Source: Argopecten irradians (Eukaryota > Mollusca > Bivalvia > Pectinida > Pectinidae). Taken from it: a stretch of DNA of 64,000 nucleotides. Each line of letters begins with the position of its first letter. Within the stretch, counting starts at the first letter, position 1. The stretch covers positions 23,897,695-23,961,694 of the forward strand of contig NC_091143.1 in NCBI RefSeq assembly GCF_041381155.1, in the 5' to 3' direction. This document shows, piece by piece, positions 13,207 to 25,149 of the stretch. Both the position numbers and the translations under genes were made by a program. The notes under the pieces are model-generated. The model worked only from the letters and a program-made list of their open reading frames with translations, was not told the origin of the DNA and did no database searches.

Positions 13207-13851
13207 TAACCAATCTCTATATAAAGTCTCAGGCATATTGACTTGTCTGTCATGGATATATGAGTTTCAAAAATATATTTCGGCATTTATTCTCCTAAAA
13301 TTAAACATTCAAATAAAATTATGTTATAAACAAATAAAAACAAATGAAAGAAGTGGATAGAAAATACTAAAGAATGAATTAAAACAAAAGGTATTTCCCC
13401 CTGGAGTTAAGTAGCTTATATTCTCCCGTTATTTCAAGTGTTTGCACAGCAACATATCAGAAAAAATCGATTTAAAAAGAAAACAGTCTCAAAACAGAAA
13501 GCATATTCTGTAAATTTAAATTCCATCTTGTTTCCTTTTACAAACATTACATCAAAGCTTTTTTCAATAACATCGCGTATGTTTGAACTTATTTAGTAAC
13601 TATAACATTTCAAATGATGTGAAATGAGCAAGATGTGAACGTAAATATTTTGAAAGTAATGAATGCTGAAATAATTCAATTTTGCTTGTTACGAGCATTT
13701 TCATTGGCTTAATTTACTTTATCAGCCCATAAAGGAAAAAATTACGTCCCCTTTTGTAACGTTGCTTCTGATTTGCTGAGAAGACAAAAAAATCCCAAAA
13801 TGAATTTTTTGAATATAGAAGAAATTATCTTTAGTAAATTTAGTTATAAAG

Positions 13852-13999
13852 ATGAATTTGAATATATTCTTTATGTTATGGAGATATAACACCAAAATCT
13901 GAGTGTACTCTCATCGTAAACCCCTTCGTTTTTTATTTAGAGTACACTCAGATTTTTATGTTATATCACCATAACATGAAAAAATCTATTCAAGTTAAT
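13852..13999. repeat. second hairpin with about 60-bp imperfect arms
   Basis: The left arm ends in AAAATCTGAGTGTACTCT and the right arm begins with AGAGTACACTCAGATTTTT. Pairing continues outward through TATGTTATGG / CCATAACATGA and, more weakly, a TTGAATA / TATTCAA stretch. The loop is about 27 bases. It is unrelated in sequence to the hairpin at 13105. Confidence 0.8.
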
Positions 14000-14020
14000 C
14001 CTTAGATAAGCAAAAACATT

Positions 14021-15354
14021 CGGGAGGCTGAAGTTGGTTCCGAGTTCCGTTTAAGGATTTTGTTTTTTCAAATGAAATTTAAAAAATTCAGTTTATGTAA
14101 TTTGAACATATTACAAATGATCTCTGTTGTGTTTTGTCATGGATAATTTGTGATAGAGCTTATTTAAATACGTTTTCAAATAACATATATTTCCATTTAC
14201 GTAAAACGGAACTCGGCACTTTTCATTTTAAATCAAAGTTGTTAATGTGCTTTGGTCATATTAGAAATGTTGCCTGTTGGCTTTTTTGATGGATTAATAT
14301 TGGTAAATCCACTTTAGTTAAGTTCTCGATCAACTCCTATTTCCGAGTTCCTTTTAAGTAAGACGGAACTCGGAACCGAGTTCTGTTTAAGGATTTTGTT
14401 TTTTTAGACAAAATTAAAAAAAAAATCAGTTTATGTAATTTGAACATAATACAAATGATCTCTGTTGTGTTTTGTCATGGATAATTTGTGATAGAGCTAG
14501 TTTAAATACGTTTTCAAATAACATCGATTTCAGTTTATGTAAAACGGAACTCGGAACTGGTTCCGAAATCCATTTTACTTAAACGGAACTCAGAAATGGG
14601 AGTTGATCGAAAACTAAATTTAAGTGGATTTACCAATATCAATCCATTAATAAAGCCAACAGGTAACATTTCTCATATGTCCTGTGCATATAGAATGATT
14701 TTATCTAAAATGATAAAAAAATCCCTTAAACGGAACTCGGAAATGGGAGTTGATCGAGAACTTAACTAAAGTGGATTTACCAATATCAATCTATTAAAAA
14801 AGCCAACATGCAACATTTCTAATATGTCCAAAGCACATTGACTGTTTTCATCTAAAATGATAGAGAATTTCCTTCAACGGAACTCGGAACTGATTCAGAG
14901 TTCCGTTTTACTTAAACGGAACTCGGAAATGGGAGTGATGATGATAATAGTGGATTTACCAATATTAATCCATTAAAAAAGCCAACAGGTGACATTTCTC
15001 TTATGTGCAAAGTACATTGACAACTTTTATACATTTCTAATATGTCCAAAGCACGTTGATTGTTTTCCTCTTAAATGATAGAGAATTTCCTTAAACGGAA
15101 CTGTTCCGAGTTCCGTTTTACATAAACGGAAATAAATGTTATTTGAAAACGTATTTAAACTAGCTCTATCACAAATTATCCATGACAAAACACAACAGAG
15201 AACATTTGTAATATGTTCAAATTGCATAAACTGAATTTTTTAAAATTTTATTCTAAAAAACAAAACCCTTCAACGGAAATCGGAACTGGTTCCGAGTTCC
15301 GTTTAGCTTAAACGGAACTCGGAACTCGGAACTCGGAACCAACTTCAGCCTCCC
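14021..15354. mobile_element. foldback DNA element with 8-bp target duplication
   Basis: The element begins CGGGAGGCTGAAGTTGGTTC and ends GAACCAACTTCAGCCTCCC, and is flanked on both sides by AAAACATT (14013-14020 and 15355-15362). Inside, blocks containing the GAGTTCCGTTTAAG / CTTAAACGGAACTC core recur in both directions: a left half in one sense with a partial direct duplication near 14380, and a right half mostly inverted. It therefore folds into long stems. There is no coding frame. An 8-bp duplication fits hAT-type integration, but the ends do not settle the superfamily. Confidence 0.85.
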
Positions 15355-15362
15355 AAAACATT

Positions 15363-15668
15363 AATCGTATTTCTTCCAAGATCTATGGTACCATGCAATG
15401 GCCAAACTGCTACGCTGTTACTAAATGTGTATTACTTTCTGCTATGAATCCTCTACATTTGATTGAACACGTATTTTAGTTTCTATAGTTTCCTACTACA
15501 TTTGTACAAATGTGACACATAAATAGTAGAGGTTCTGTTCTGGGCATGGTTATGAGTATTTTGTACAAGGTAGATATAGATCAAAGTGAAAATGAATACT
15601 CGCCACCCTGTTATTGGGGTGTGATTTATAAAACATTATCACACAATTCGCCTCATATCTGTTCATTT
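15363..15668. other. short non-coding spacer
   Basis: Nothing recognisable between the foldback element and the first GTGAATTTT array. Confidence 0.4.
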
Positions 15669-15882
15669 TTAGCGAATTTTAGAGTGATTTTTTAAAGTGA
15701 ATTTTAGAATCAATTTTACATGCATAGCGAATTTTAAAGAGAATTTTGAAGTGAATTTTATAGTGAATTCTATTATAAATTTGGTAGTGAATTTTACATG
15801 TATAGTGAATTTTAGAGTGAATTTTGAAGTGAATTCTATAATGAATTTGGTAGTGAATTTTATAGTGAATTTTGTAGCGTCA
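15669..15882 (+). repeat. GTGAATTTT-type minisatellite, array 1
   Basis: Degenerate 10-16 base steps of AGTGAATTTT with AGAG, GAAG, TATA or ACATGTAT spacers. Open frames appear on both strands because stops are rare in the repeat; they are not genes. Array 2 at 17401 has the same unit in the same orientation. Confidence 0.8.
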
Positions 15883-17400
15883 TTTATGATGTTTGTGATC
15901 GACATAAACCCAACACACTTATCAGCTTGACTGTATTCATTCTCCATCATAACAAGCACATGGTATACACAAAAACTGATGGAGTGAACTGTTTGTTTAA
16001 TGCGTCCTTTGTGGCGCCTCTCGTCTCCTTCAACGTGATCGCTGGTTTCTCCAAAATATTGAATGAAGACCCTGGTATGATGTGAATGATATACTGACCC
16101 GTCTCTGTTTTGAGGGATCTAAGTTCACCTCAACTTTCACGCTTGCTTTGTCCATTCCTTTCCGTCTAAGAGACTACATCTATTCAGATTTCGTACATGT
16201 TGTTGTTTGTCTTTATATCGGAGTTTTGGAACCAAAGGCTCCAACAGCTTTGATGTTCTAAATGGAAATCAGACTTCAGCCGGTGTTTTACTGTGATGAT
16301 CTTGTCCTTCTTGGATTTTTATACGTATGAAAGATTGCGGGTATCTTCAAACTAGGCCTTTTCGTTCCCTGTCCGACATACGCACGAATTGCGCCCGAAA
16401 AATCGCTGAAATTCCTCTAGGGGCAGGTGAGATGCTATCTTCGTCTACACTCAAACTTTTGCTTTGTTCAATTCGGAAGTGCCATAGCAAAATGATTCCA
16501 TTTTTAAGTGCCTGTTTAATGGTTTGGGTCAATACAAAGTCTAACATTCGTTCGGCTTTTCACGACTACGATTGAAGAGATCCAATCTGTTGGAGTGTTT
16601 AGATTGGTCAGCCTATTGAGTTCAGTTCGAAAATCAACCTGCTGAGTGATCTACTTCAAGAAGCAATTTTCTCTCAACTTTCCCGAGTCCTTCGAAAATC
16701 GCTCATGTCCGCATGACAGTAACTAGTGTGATTTTACACTTTTTGATGTGAAGTGTCTTGACCTAAAAACTTATCATTGTATCACCTCGAGTATAGGTCT
16801 CAGTGCGTTATGTAAGTTCATTGCTTTGTTTTACGTGCATGATGACTTTGATCAACTCTCGACCGAATACCGTCTCCCAATTTTGGGTTGAAGAATTTGA
16901 CTCGTATCTCAGAGTTATTGAACATTGACCAAGCGTACTAATACTGTAGGATCCGTACTATAGATAGATATGTGGCAACGCGTTCACCGCATGAACCCTG
17001 TCCGAGTAGACATCAATTAAAATGCTCTTTGTTTCAATTATATGTATTGATATCTCCTCACCTCCTTTCGATCGATTTGTTCCTTGATTTTTGTCTTTTG
17101 GACCAATACAGGTTGAGGTCTTGACCAGTCTTGTGACCTACATTTGCTTGCAAAATTAAAAATGCAAGCACCGTTCGCGCTCGTTTTACATGATTGTATC
17201 CACAATTGCCACAATACAATGCGAATATTCTCTTTCCACTACTTGGGTTGGAAGTTGCTTTCCTTCCGCGTATGTCAAATATTTTATGTTATATCTGTTT
17301 CATCAGAATCTGATATGAAGTAGACATGTCCTATAATGCATCTAATTTGGTAGTGATCCACTAATTTTTTTATAGTGAACTTTTACTGAAATAGATGCCA
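15883..17400. other. unassigned 1.5 kb segment between two like arrays
   Basis: The base composition is visibly less AT-rich than the surroundings, with several pyrimidine-rich, gene-like stretches. No long frame survives on either strand; the best is 82 codons at 16327. It could be a decayed element or gene fragment carried between the two arrays. The family is not recognised. Confidence 0.3.
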
Positions 17401-17688
17401 TTTTTTTATAATGAATTTGGAGTGAATTTAATAGTTATGTATAGTGAATTTTAGAGTGAATGTTGAAGTGAATTCTATAGTGAATTTTAAAGTGAATTTT
17501 ATAGTGAATTTTATAAGTATAGTGAATTTTAGAGTGAATTTTGAAGTGAATTCTATAATGAATTTGGTAGTGAATTTTATATTGAATTTTACATGTATAG
17601 TGAATTTTAAAATGAATTTTGAAGTGAATTCTATAGTGAATTTTATAGTGAATTGCCCAAACCTTGTTATTGTTAATTTTATAGTGTA
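17401..17688 (+). repeat. GTGAATTTT-type minisatellite, array 2
   Basis: The same unit as array 1, with the same longer-order string (TATAGTGAATTTTAGAGTGA, then TTTTGAAGTGAATTCTATA) repeated about three times. Arrays 1 and 2 probably descend from one array. Confidence 0.8.
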
Positions 17689-17865
17689 TATTTTGCCGTA
17701 GATGTATTGGGCGTTCATTTCGTGCTGACACAATACCCTTTTGAAAATTACGCTTTAATGTTGAAATATTTATTCAAAACAAATAGAAAAATGTTCAGTA
17801 CTCGTCTCAAAATCAATTTCAGGCCCACATGTTCACATTTTAAATGTTTATGTGGTCCACTTTTA

Positions 17866-18540
17866 AATGGTTTATTGTTTATATGTTTTACAATATGTTA
17901 TGTTTTCTTTGATCTTTTATTTTGATTTTAATTTGATTGTGTATGAGTTCCGAATTGTTTTAATTTTGATTGTTAAGTGTTTCGAAATTTTTCATTTTGA
18001 TTGTTTATTTGCTCTACATTGCTATTGGTTATTGTTTATGTGTTGCGCATTTTCGTCTTTTTATTTTAGAGTATGCTTTTATTGTTAAGTTTAATTTTTA
18101 TTGTCTTTATGTTCCACATTGTTTATGTATACCACATTGTTTTAATTTTCAATTTTTACCGGTATTTGTTCTACAATGCTGGTTTTATTGTTTACGCGCT
18201 CAATATTTTTATATATCTATTTTTGTTTATGCGTTCTGTATTGTTATGATTTCAAAGTTATGTTTATTTTTATTGTTATATATTCTGCATTGTTTATATG
18301 TTCCGCATTGTTTTGATTTATATTGTTCATCTGTTCCGCATTGTTTTAATTTATTGTTTATGTGTTCCGTATTGATATTTTTAATTGTTTATGTGTTCCA
18401 CATTGATTTATTTTTTATGTGTTCCATATCGTTATACTTTGTATTGTTTATGTGTTCCATATTGTTATTTTTATTGTTTATATATTCTGTATTTATGATT
18501 TTTTATTGTTTATGTGTTTCGTGTTGATATTTTTATTGGT
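17866..18540 (+). repeat. T-rich degenerate tandem repeat
   Basis: About twenty diverged copies of a unit near 30 bases built on ATTGTTTATGTGTTCCACAT followed by TGTTTT or similar. The plus strand is strongly T-rich and A-poor. Long open frames through it are composition artefacts. Confidence 0.7.
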
Positions 18541-18748
18541 TTTGAAAGAATATCTAAATTTTAAAAATATATTAAGAGTCCACAAAACAGACTTAATTAA
18601 GAATACCAACAATTAATACAGAAGTAACATTTAATGTTGTAAAAGTATATATGATACAATAAATATAAACATTTAAATACAGTCCAATTACTCATGGAAT
18701 TCATATTCGGATCACCATCATTGGCTTTTCCCATTACCTGTATCATTG

Positions 18749-21637
18749 TTACCTGGAAAGTAAATAAAGAACATTGATTGTTCATCTTGTTGGTGTCATG
18801 ACGTAGCATTAAGAATATGTACTCAACATTGGTTTCCGCATATGTGTGCTCAAGGTCCGTTTTACTTACACATATTAATTTTTTTTTATTTTCCTTCCGT
18901 TATGGCCTTAGTGGTGTAATGTCATCATTTAGTTTGAGTAAGATATATATATATATTACAAAAAGTAGCGATACGATAAAAATCAAAATAGCTATAGGTT
19001 GTTCACTAAACGTTGTTATTAATGCCATACAGTCAAAAATACCAAAATGGAATATTATTAACGGAAAATAATGATTGAGCGTTATTCAACGGAAACTATC
19101 TTTCAGATAAAAAAAACACACGTTAAATGATTTGTTATTGAACTTTTGTGATATATTAATAGTTATGCTAATAACGTTTGATTTTTTTCAGGATTTAAGA
19201 ATCCAAAAACACCCGTGTATGTAACTCACTAAAATAGAAAGACCTATAGCTAGTACCTTTTATATGGTCTTAATAAACTTTGTTAGCGTATTTGATACTG
19301 TGCTTTATAATACAAATTGGTTCTCATATGATTATAGTTCCTTTCATCATAATTGCTTAATGTGCCAACTGAAACACATTTATAATGTTGTCTATAAAAT
19401 CATATCTGAGAAAAATGAGGCAGATTATAAAACTACTTACCAGTTCTGAAGTCTGTCTCCGCGGTTAGTTTCGAATGGAGAGCCTGTAAAATAACAATTC
19501 ACATTCTATATTGCACAACATGTTACTACCATGTATTGCTTTTGAGTATCAATATATTTTATTACTTTTGAGTATCTTAATTCATTACATTTTTTTCACT
19601 TTTCAGTATGCTACCTAACGCACGAGGGGATCTTACAGCGATATAAATTCCAAATAACAATGAATAATAAAATATACATTTGCTATTTTCAATCAAGTTA
19701 AACGGTGAAAATCTTTCATTTCTATATATTATAACGTATTAATATCATGAACAATATATTGATTGAATTGATTTATATTTACAAATTTTATTTGATATCG
19801 TGGTCGGTTTGACACAGTAAAACTTGTCTACACTCCGCAAGGAGCCCTTAGCTCGGATTAGCGATGTATGGAGTCACAGTATGGTGCATACAAGAAGAAA
19901 GGCATAGACATTTTATGGTGTGGTGTTTTCATGTATCGAATGCTTCAGAAAGTGTTATGTAGACGGCAGTTTTCTGTGTCAATCGACCACCCGTTTTTGT
20001 AATTGGTTTATTATCTAAATTTTTATTTACGCATTCAATAACTTACTGACCAGAAGTTCGTAATTTTTTCAATTCTGATACATATACATGTACTAGGAGT
20101 TAACTCATGGATCCTATATAAATTTACTGTTGAATGTATCTATTACTATACTTTCTTGTACTTTGAACAAAGGCGTATTTCTAATATTTGACATTTGATT
20201 CATCATGCTTGAACTACATTGTAAATTTATCTTAAAGCTAGTTTTGATACGTTATTCAATCATCATTTTGTTCAATATTTGCGGTCGTATGTATATATCA
20301 TCATTATTTTTACGGGAGAAGACGGATTATAAGTTTACAACTAGTGTCCAATCCCATATGTATATAATATGCAAATAAAATATGTTTAAATCAAATCAAA
20401 TCAAATAATATTACGTAATGTCAGAAATATCATGTCACCCGACTCATATCCTTTTTAATTACAAACATCCCAACTAGGTTGTATTGATGATTGATTAAAC
20501 AAAAAATCGACGGAATTTTTTTTTTAAGTTTCCATAAACCTAGTTTGAAATAGTTTTGCACACAAAAAAATCAAAATTTGACAAAACATTTTAAAGTAAA
20601 GTAGAGCTATCCTTACCTGAACCACGTCCGGTACTAGCTACACGGGATAGTAGTCTGTTCCTTAATTCTTCTGTCTGAGCGCGGTTCAAATTTTGTAAAC
20701 CTTGACGGGTAGATCCCCTCGGTAAAAAGTCTTGGTTGTTATGTATAAATCCTTCCTCTACTACTCCACCAGCTATCCGTTCATTGATAAAGTCTGATCG
20801 TGCCCCTCTCATCCTATCGATTTGTCGGCGGTTCTGTGAAGGATTACTTCTTTCACGCCATCGGCCAATACCCCGACGACCGATGTGCTCCCCTGGGAGT
20901 AGATCTATGTCGCTTTCTCTGTCGATCCAAGGAGTAGCGTCCCTAGGTAGGCCTGAGTCAACCCAAGGATTTCTTGAAGTACCTGGTAAACTCCTCCTGA
21001 TGTCCAAACCTATATTACCTGGTAAAAAGTCTTGGTCGACTGCCCCTTGTCTCCATGGCCTATCTATACCCCCGGAAAGACCAGTTCGACGGTTAATTCT
21101 GCTAATTCTGTCAATTCTGTCCAAAATCGGATCTGCTAGCTCCCTATCAGGAAAGAAGCCTTCACGTGTTGGTAGAACGTTTGGAAGTACACCTGGTATT
21201 TTCTTAGCCTTCTTTGAAAGTACAGCCTTTTTCACATCTTTTACTGGGTTATAAACACGTTTTGGTGGTGGTGGTGGTTTGGCTACATAACCGTCGGCGC
21301 GTCTTCGCCCGTACCTGGCTGTACAAAATGCAAAAAGACGTCGTTAAGAATAAACAGACTATTCATTGCCATTTTCAACCAAAATATACCAATAAAAATT
21401 TAAAGAAACATTTTTAAAAATGACAATCATTGTAATTTCGCAGTTTTCGTGATAGAAAAGATAATAATAACAATCTAATGAAACCATAAACACACAAAAA
21501 AAGTTTTGAAAACAATCTAAAGAATAATTTTAACTTTACAAAATCTTATATGATTGCTAGAATTACTCACGTTCTACAGCTGTAGTTATCGCAATTAACA
21601 CTGTTAGAACAACTAACACTTCTTTCATATAGACCAT
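18749..21637 (-). CDS. secreted Arg/Pro/Asp-rich basic protein with RGD, four exons
   Basis: On the minus strand the exons are 21637-21571, 21318-20617, 19483-19441 and 18752-18749, giving about 270 aa. Exon 1 encodes the leader MKEVLVVLTVLIAITTAVE, preceded by MVY if the first ATG is used (the second ATG is at 21628). Introns 1 and 2 are phase 1. Exon 2 starts PRYGRRRADGYVAKPPPPP and is rich in R, D, P and G. A D-x-L-P-G motif recurs (DQDFLPG, DIDLLPG, NQDFLP) along with Pro-Trp pairs, suggesting internal repetition. The 43-base exon 3 contains an RGD (TNRGDRLQ). The last exon adds one base to complete Trp and then TAA; this end is the weakest part of the model. No known domain is seen. The role is probably extracellular, and the RGD could bind integrins. 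Confidence 0.7.
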
Positions 21638-21692
21638 ATTTCTGGATGGTGATCACTTGTAAGACTGTCCAATACACCGCGGATTACACCTG

Positions 21693-21700
21693 TATATATA
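21693..21700 (-). promoter_or_regulatory. TATA box of the RGD protein gene
   Basis: CTATATATAC on the minus strand, about 56 bases before the first ATG. This would place transcription start near 21665 and leave a short 5' leader. Confidence 0.55.
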
Positions 21701-22423
21701 GTAGAACTCGAACAAGGAAATTATATGTACAGGAATTTAATCATCATGATTGATACTGCGCTATATCACCTGTCTATTAACCGACAGTGTTGACGTAACG
21801 TCAGGTGTTACTGAACCGTAGAAAAAACCAAACCTATATAACCAACTAGTATTATATTCAGACTGGCAGCCATTGACGTCACGATATTATAAATGGATCA
21901 CCATGTGCCACATAAAACCACAACATTTATAGGCAGATTGACAGACTAGCGACTTAAAGCATACATTTGTATACAACTTTGATGTAACTATTTTTCAAGA
22001 TATTTGCATATATTTAACTTTTAAAAAGCGTAATAAATGAAAAAGTGAGTGGTTTATCGTTGAAAAAGACTAAGTATGATCGAATGAATACAATGAATAC
22101 AAAACATGCTTACGAATATGTACAAAATAGCCTGGTGTATACACAAAATAGGCTGACGAAGAGATGTTACTAAAAGTTTTATGAAAGCAGTTGCATCTTC
22201 GAAATAATTTCGTGAACTGAATTAACATATCAATTCGTTGGAATGATAATTCTATTGGTTATGATATATTTATATCTATACATTATCAGTGTTTGTGTCA
22301 GTGTTATAAAACATTATATTTTGTTTAATGTTGTGCTATCTGGTTACTATATTTAAATGGTCGGTGAACAACAAAGTTCCAGGATAAAAACAACCGACCT
22401 AACGCACCAGTACCTCACTGTCC
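21701..22423. other. intergenic spacer between two TATA boxes
   Basis: AT-rich and non-coding. It separates the minus-strand RGD protein promoter from a plus-strand TATA-like promoter. No repeat is recognised. Confidence 0.4.
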
Positions 22424-22543
22424 TTATATAAATAGCATCGCACTTAAACCAAGAAATGGGGTGATTGTTGTACATTCTGTTCGGAGTCGCTACCACTATC
22501 AACCATGCACATTAACAGACTTGAGCATTTCTATTAAAATGTA
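22424..22543 (+). promoter_or_regulatory. plus-strand TATA box with possible 5' exon
   Basis: CTTATATAAATAG at 22424 is a strong TATA match. About 30 bases on, sequence with few T runs leads to CCATGCACATTAACAG, a 10-codon frame, and then AAAATGTAG before GTAACA, a fair donor at 22544. No following plus-strand exon was found, so this may be an orphan or pseudogene promoter. Confidence 0.35.
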
Positions 22544-22683
22544 GGTAACAATGGTGTTGTGATGTTTTTATATGCTAATAATAATCATATCGTAGGTAGG
22601 TTCGTCGTTTTAAAACAGTTCATAGTAATTGCTTTCAAAGTAGAGCAAATAAACATTTTAGTAATGTATAGTTGTTAACTTCC

Positions 22684-23822
22684 GCAGGTGTAAAAGTTTG
22701 TAAGTTAATGTTTGGAACTTGTTCGCAGGTGTAAATGTTTGTGATTAAATGTTTGGAACTTGTTCGCAGGTGTAAATGTTTGTGATTTAATGTTTGGAAC
22801 TTGTTCGCAGGTGTAAATGTTTGTGATTAAATGTTTGGAACATGTTCGCAGGTGTAAATGTTTGTGATTTAATGTTTGGAACTTGTTCGCAGGTGTAAAT
22901 GTTTGTGATTTAATGTTTGGAACATGTTCGCAGGTGTAAATGTTTGTGATTTAATGTTTGGAACTTGTTCGCAGGTGTAAATGTTTGTGATTTAATGTTT
23001 GGAACATGTTCGCAGGTGTAAATGTTTGTGATTTAATGTTTAGAACTTGTTCGCAGGTGAAAGTGTTTGTGATTTAATTTTGGAACTTGTTCGCAGGTGT
23101 AAATGTTTGTGATTTAATGTTTGGAATATGTTCCCAGGTGTAAATGTTTGGAACATGTTCCCATGTGTAAATGTTTGTGATTTAATGTTTTGAACTTGTT
23201 CGCAGGTGTAAATGTTTGTGATTTAATGTTTGGATGCAGATGTAAATGTTTGTGATTTAATGTTTTGAACTTGTTTGCAGGTGTAAATGTTTGTGATCTA
23301 ATGTTTGGAACTTGTTCGCAGGTGTAAATGTTTGTGATCTAATGTTTGGAACATGTTCCCAGGTGTAAATGTTTGTGATTTAATGTTTGGATGCAGATGT
23401 AAATGTTTGTGATTTAATGTTTGGAACATGTTCGCAGGTGTAAATGTTTGTGATTTAATGTTTGGAACTTGTTTACAGGTGTAAATGTTTGTGATTTAAT
23501 GTTTGGAACTTGTTTGCAAGTGTAAATGTTTGTGATTTAATGTTTGGAACTTGTTCGCAAGTGTAAATGTTTGTGATTTAATGTTTGGAACTTGTTTGCA
23601 AGTGTAAATGTTTGTGATTTAATGTTTGGAACTTGTTTACAGGTGTAAATGTTTGTGATTTAATGTTTGGAACTTGTTCGCAAGTGTAAATGTTTGTGAT
23701 TTAATGTTTGGAACTTGTTTGCAAGTGTAAATGTTTGTGATTTAATGTTTGGAACTTGTTCACAGGTGTAAATGTTTGTGATTTAATGTTTGGAACATGT
23801 TCACAGGTGTAAATGTTTGTCA
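22684..23822 (+). repeat. 41-bp minisatellite, about 27 units
   Basis: The unit starts GCAGGTGTAAATGTTTGTGA and continues with TTTAATGTTTGGAACTTGTTC. Variants alternate AACTTG with AACATG and TTCGCAGG with TTTGCAAG, and a few short units (as at 23235 and 23390) lack about half. Each junction reads TTCGCAGGTGTAA, which resembles an acceptor and a donor back to back. Confidence 0.95.
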
Positions 23823-25149
23823 TTCGTACGACAGGCTATAATATGTAAAACCATGATTTTCATAAATTTCGCTAATTTAGATGGATCCGCGAATTTATTC
23901 AATTATAGTAGAATATGTGTAGGTCAACTGTTTCGTGAATATGTACTTTTAAGGAATTATATTCTCACTGTTAATTGTCGTGTAAATACTTAATAAAACT
24001 ACGAATTCGTCAATTGAAAAGGCAAAGCAAGTCAGAACCCTCAAATAATAAATCGACTATTTTGAAAATTAGAAACAAAGAAGACCAATCTGACAGTGTT
24101 TTTTTTCCAAATGATACAGATATACAACTGATTTAAGTCATCAACATCTTCTGTCAGTTATGTATTTGTACCTATGTGTGTCCCAAAATTACCATACAAT
24201 ACACATATGTAGGTCATATATCAAGAGAGAGACGCCGTTACAAGGTAAGTGACGTCAAACCTGTCATATGAAGACGGCGAATCAATGGCGCCATCACTTG
24301 CCGCGTCGTGATAGGTTTCAGTGCTACCTCTGTTCAAGGTTCAGTTGTAGCATTGTGATGATTTTGGCACGGACAAGAGAGGATGGTTTTGTGGTCAACA
24401 TATACTTCTTAAACTAAAAAACAAAGAAGGGCCACTGTGTATTAGGTCAAATGTTAGGAAACGCAAAAACAATACACATATATATGAGATTACCACAGAA
24501 AGACCGGGCGTCATTTTGATCGCAGTATGTAAACATTACTACACGCAGTTGCTAATCTCAAGCATATATAGCGGGAAAGACCATAACCAAACCCCGATAT
24601 TTAACTATAACATTTATTTTTGGCTATCAACTTTTTCGCCTTTTCAGTGTACTCGTGTTAATTACAGGTGTTACGGCTGTTTACCTTCGGGTCCTTTGTG
24701 ACGGTATACTGAGTTAGACAGTATATATTAGTTAACCAATGTTAATTAGACTGTATGTGGATGAAAATGAAAAAGTTCACAAAACATTAAACTATTATTA
24801 CATTTCTAATAACATTGACTAGATAGGCTTATAATAATAAAAAAACTATAACAAAAAATAAACTTTTCAAAAATGTATATTCCATCAATTATCTCGTCTT
24901 TCGTCGTGATATTACGATATATAATTAGCGTCACTTGTCATCAGCCATTACCATTTGCTATTGTTCGAATTTTACCTTGATTTGTAAAGTTGGTATCGCT
25001 GCGACCTATATTGGTATAGTGGGTGTTGTTGACCTAGGTTCGTTTAGCTGGTGTCGCTGTGACCTAGATTTGTATAGCCAGTGAAACAAAGATCAAAGGC
25101 TTAATCCCCAAATTATTTTACTTTGGAGAATCATTATAAACATACATCT
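23823..25149. other. non-coding stretch with a small three-unit repeat
   Basis: A G/C-richer patch at 24230-24350 (GACGCCGTTACAAGGTAAGT, GGCGCCATCACTTGCCGCGT) could be an old promoter or exon, but no frame supports it. At 24985-25085 about 38 bases, TTGGTATCGCTGCGACCTA-like, occur three times with divergence. Confidence 0.4.

Noticed and set aside
15669-17733. K/F/T/I-rich frames on both strands of the GTGAATTTT arrays
   Set aside because: Low-complexity by-products of a stop-poor repeat; both strands are open at once.
17970-18527. 185-codon Cys/Phe/Leu-rich frame that looks like a membrane protein
   Set aside because: It is the translation of a T-rich tandem repeat; hydrophobicity follows from TTT/TGT codons.
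20736-21254. 172-codon plus-strand frame
   Set aside because: Antisense shadow of exon 2 of the minus-strand RGD protein, which has a leader, splice sites and a TATA box.
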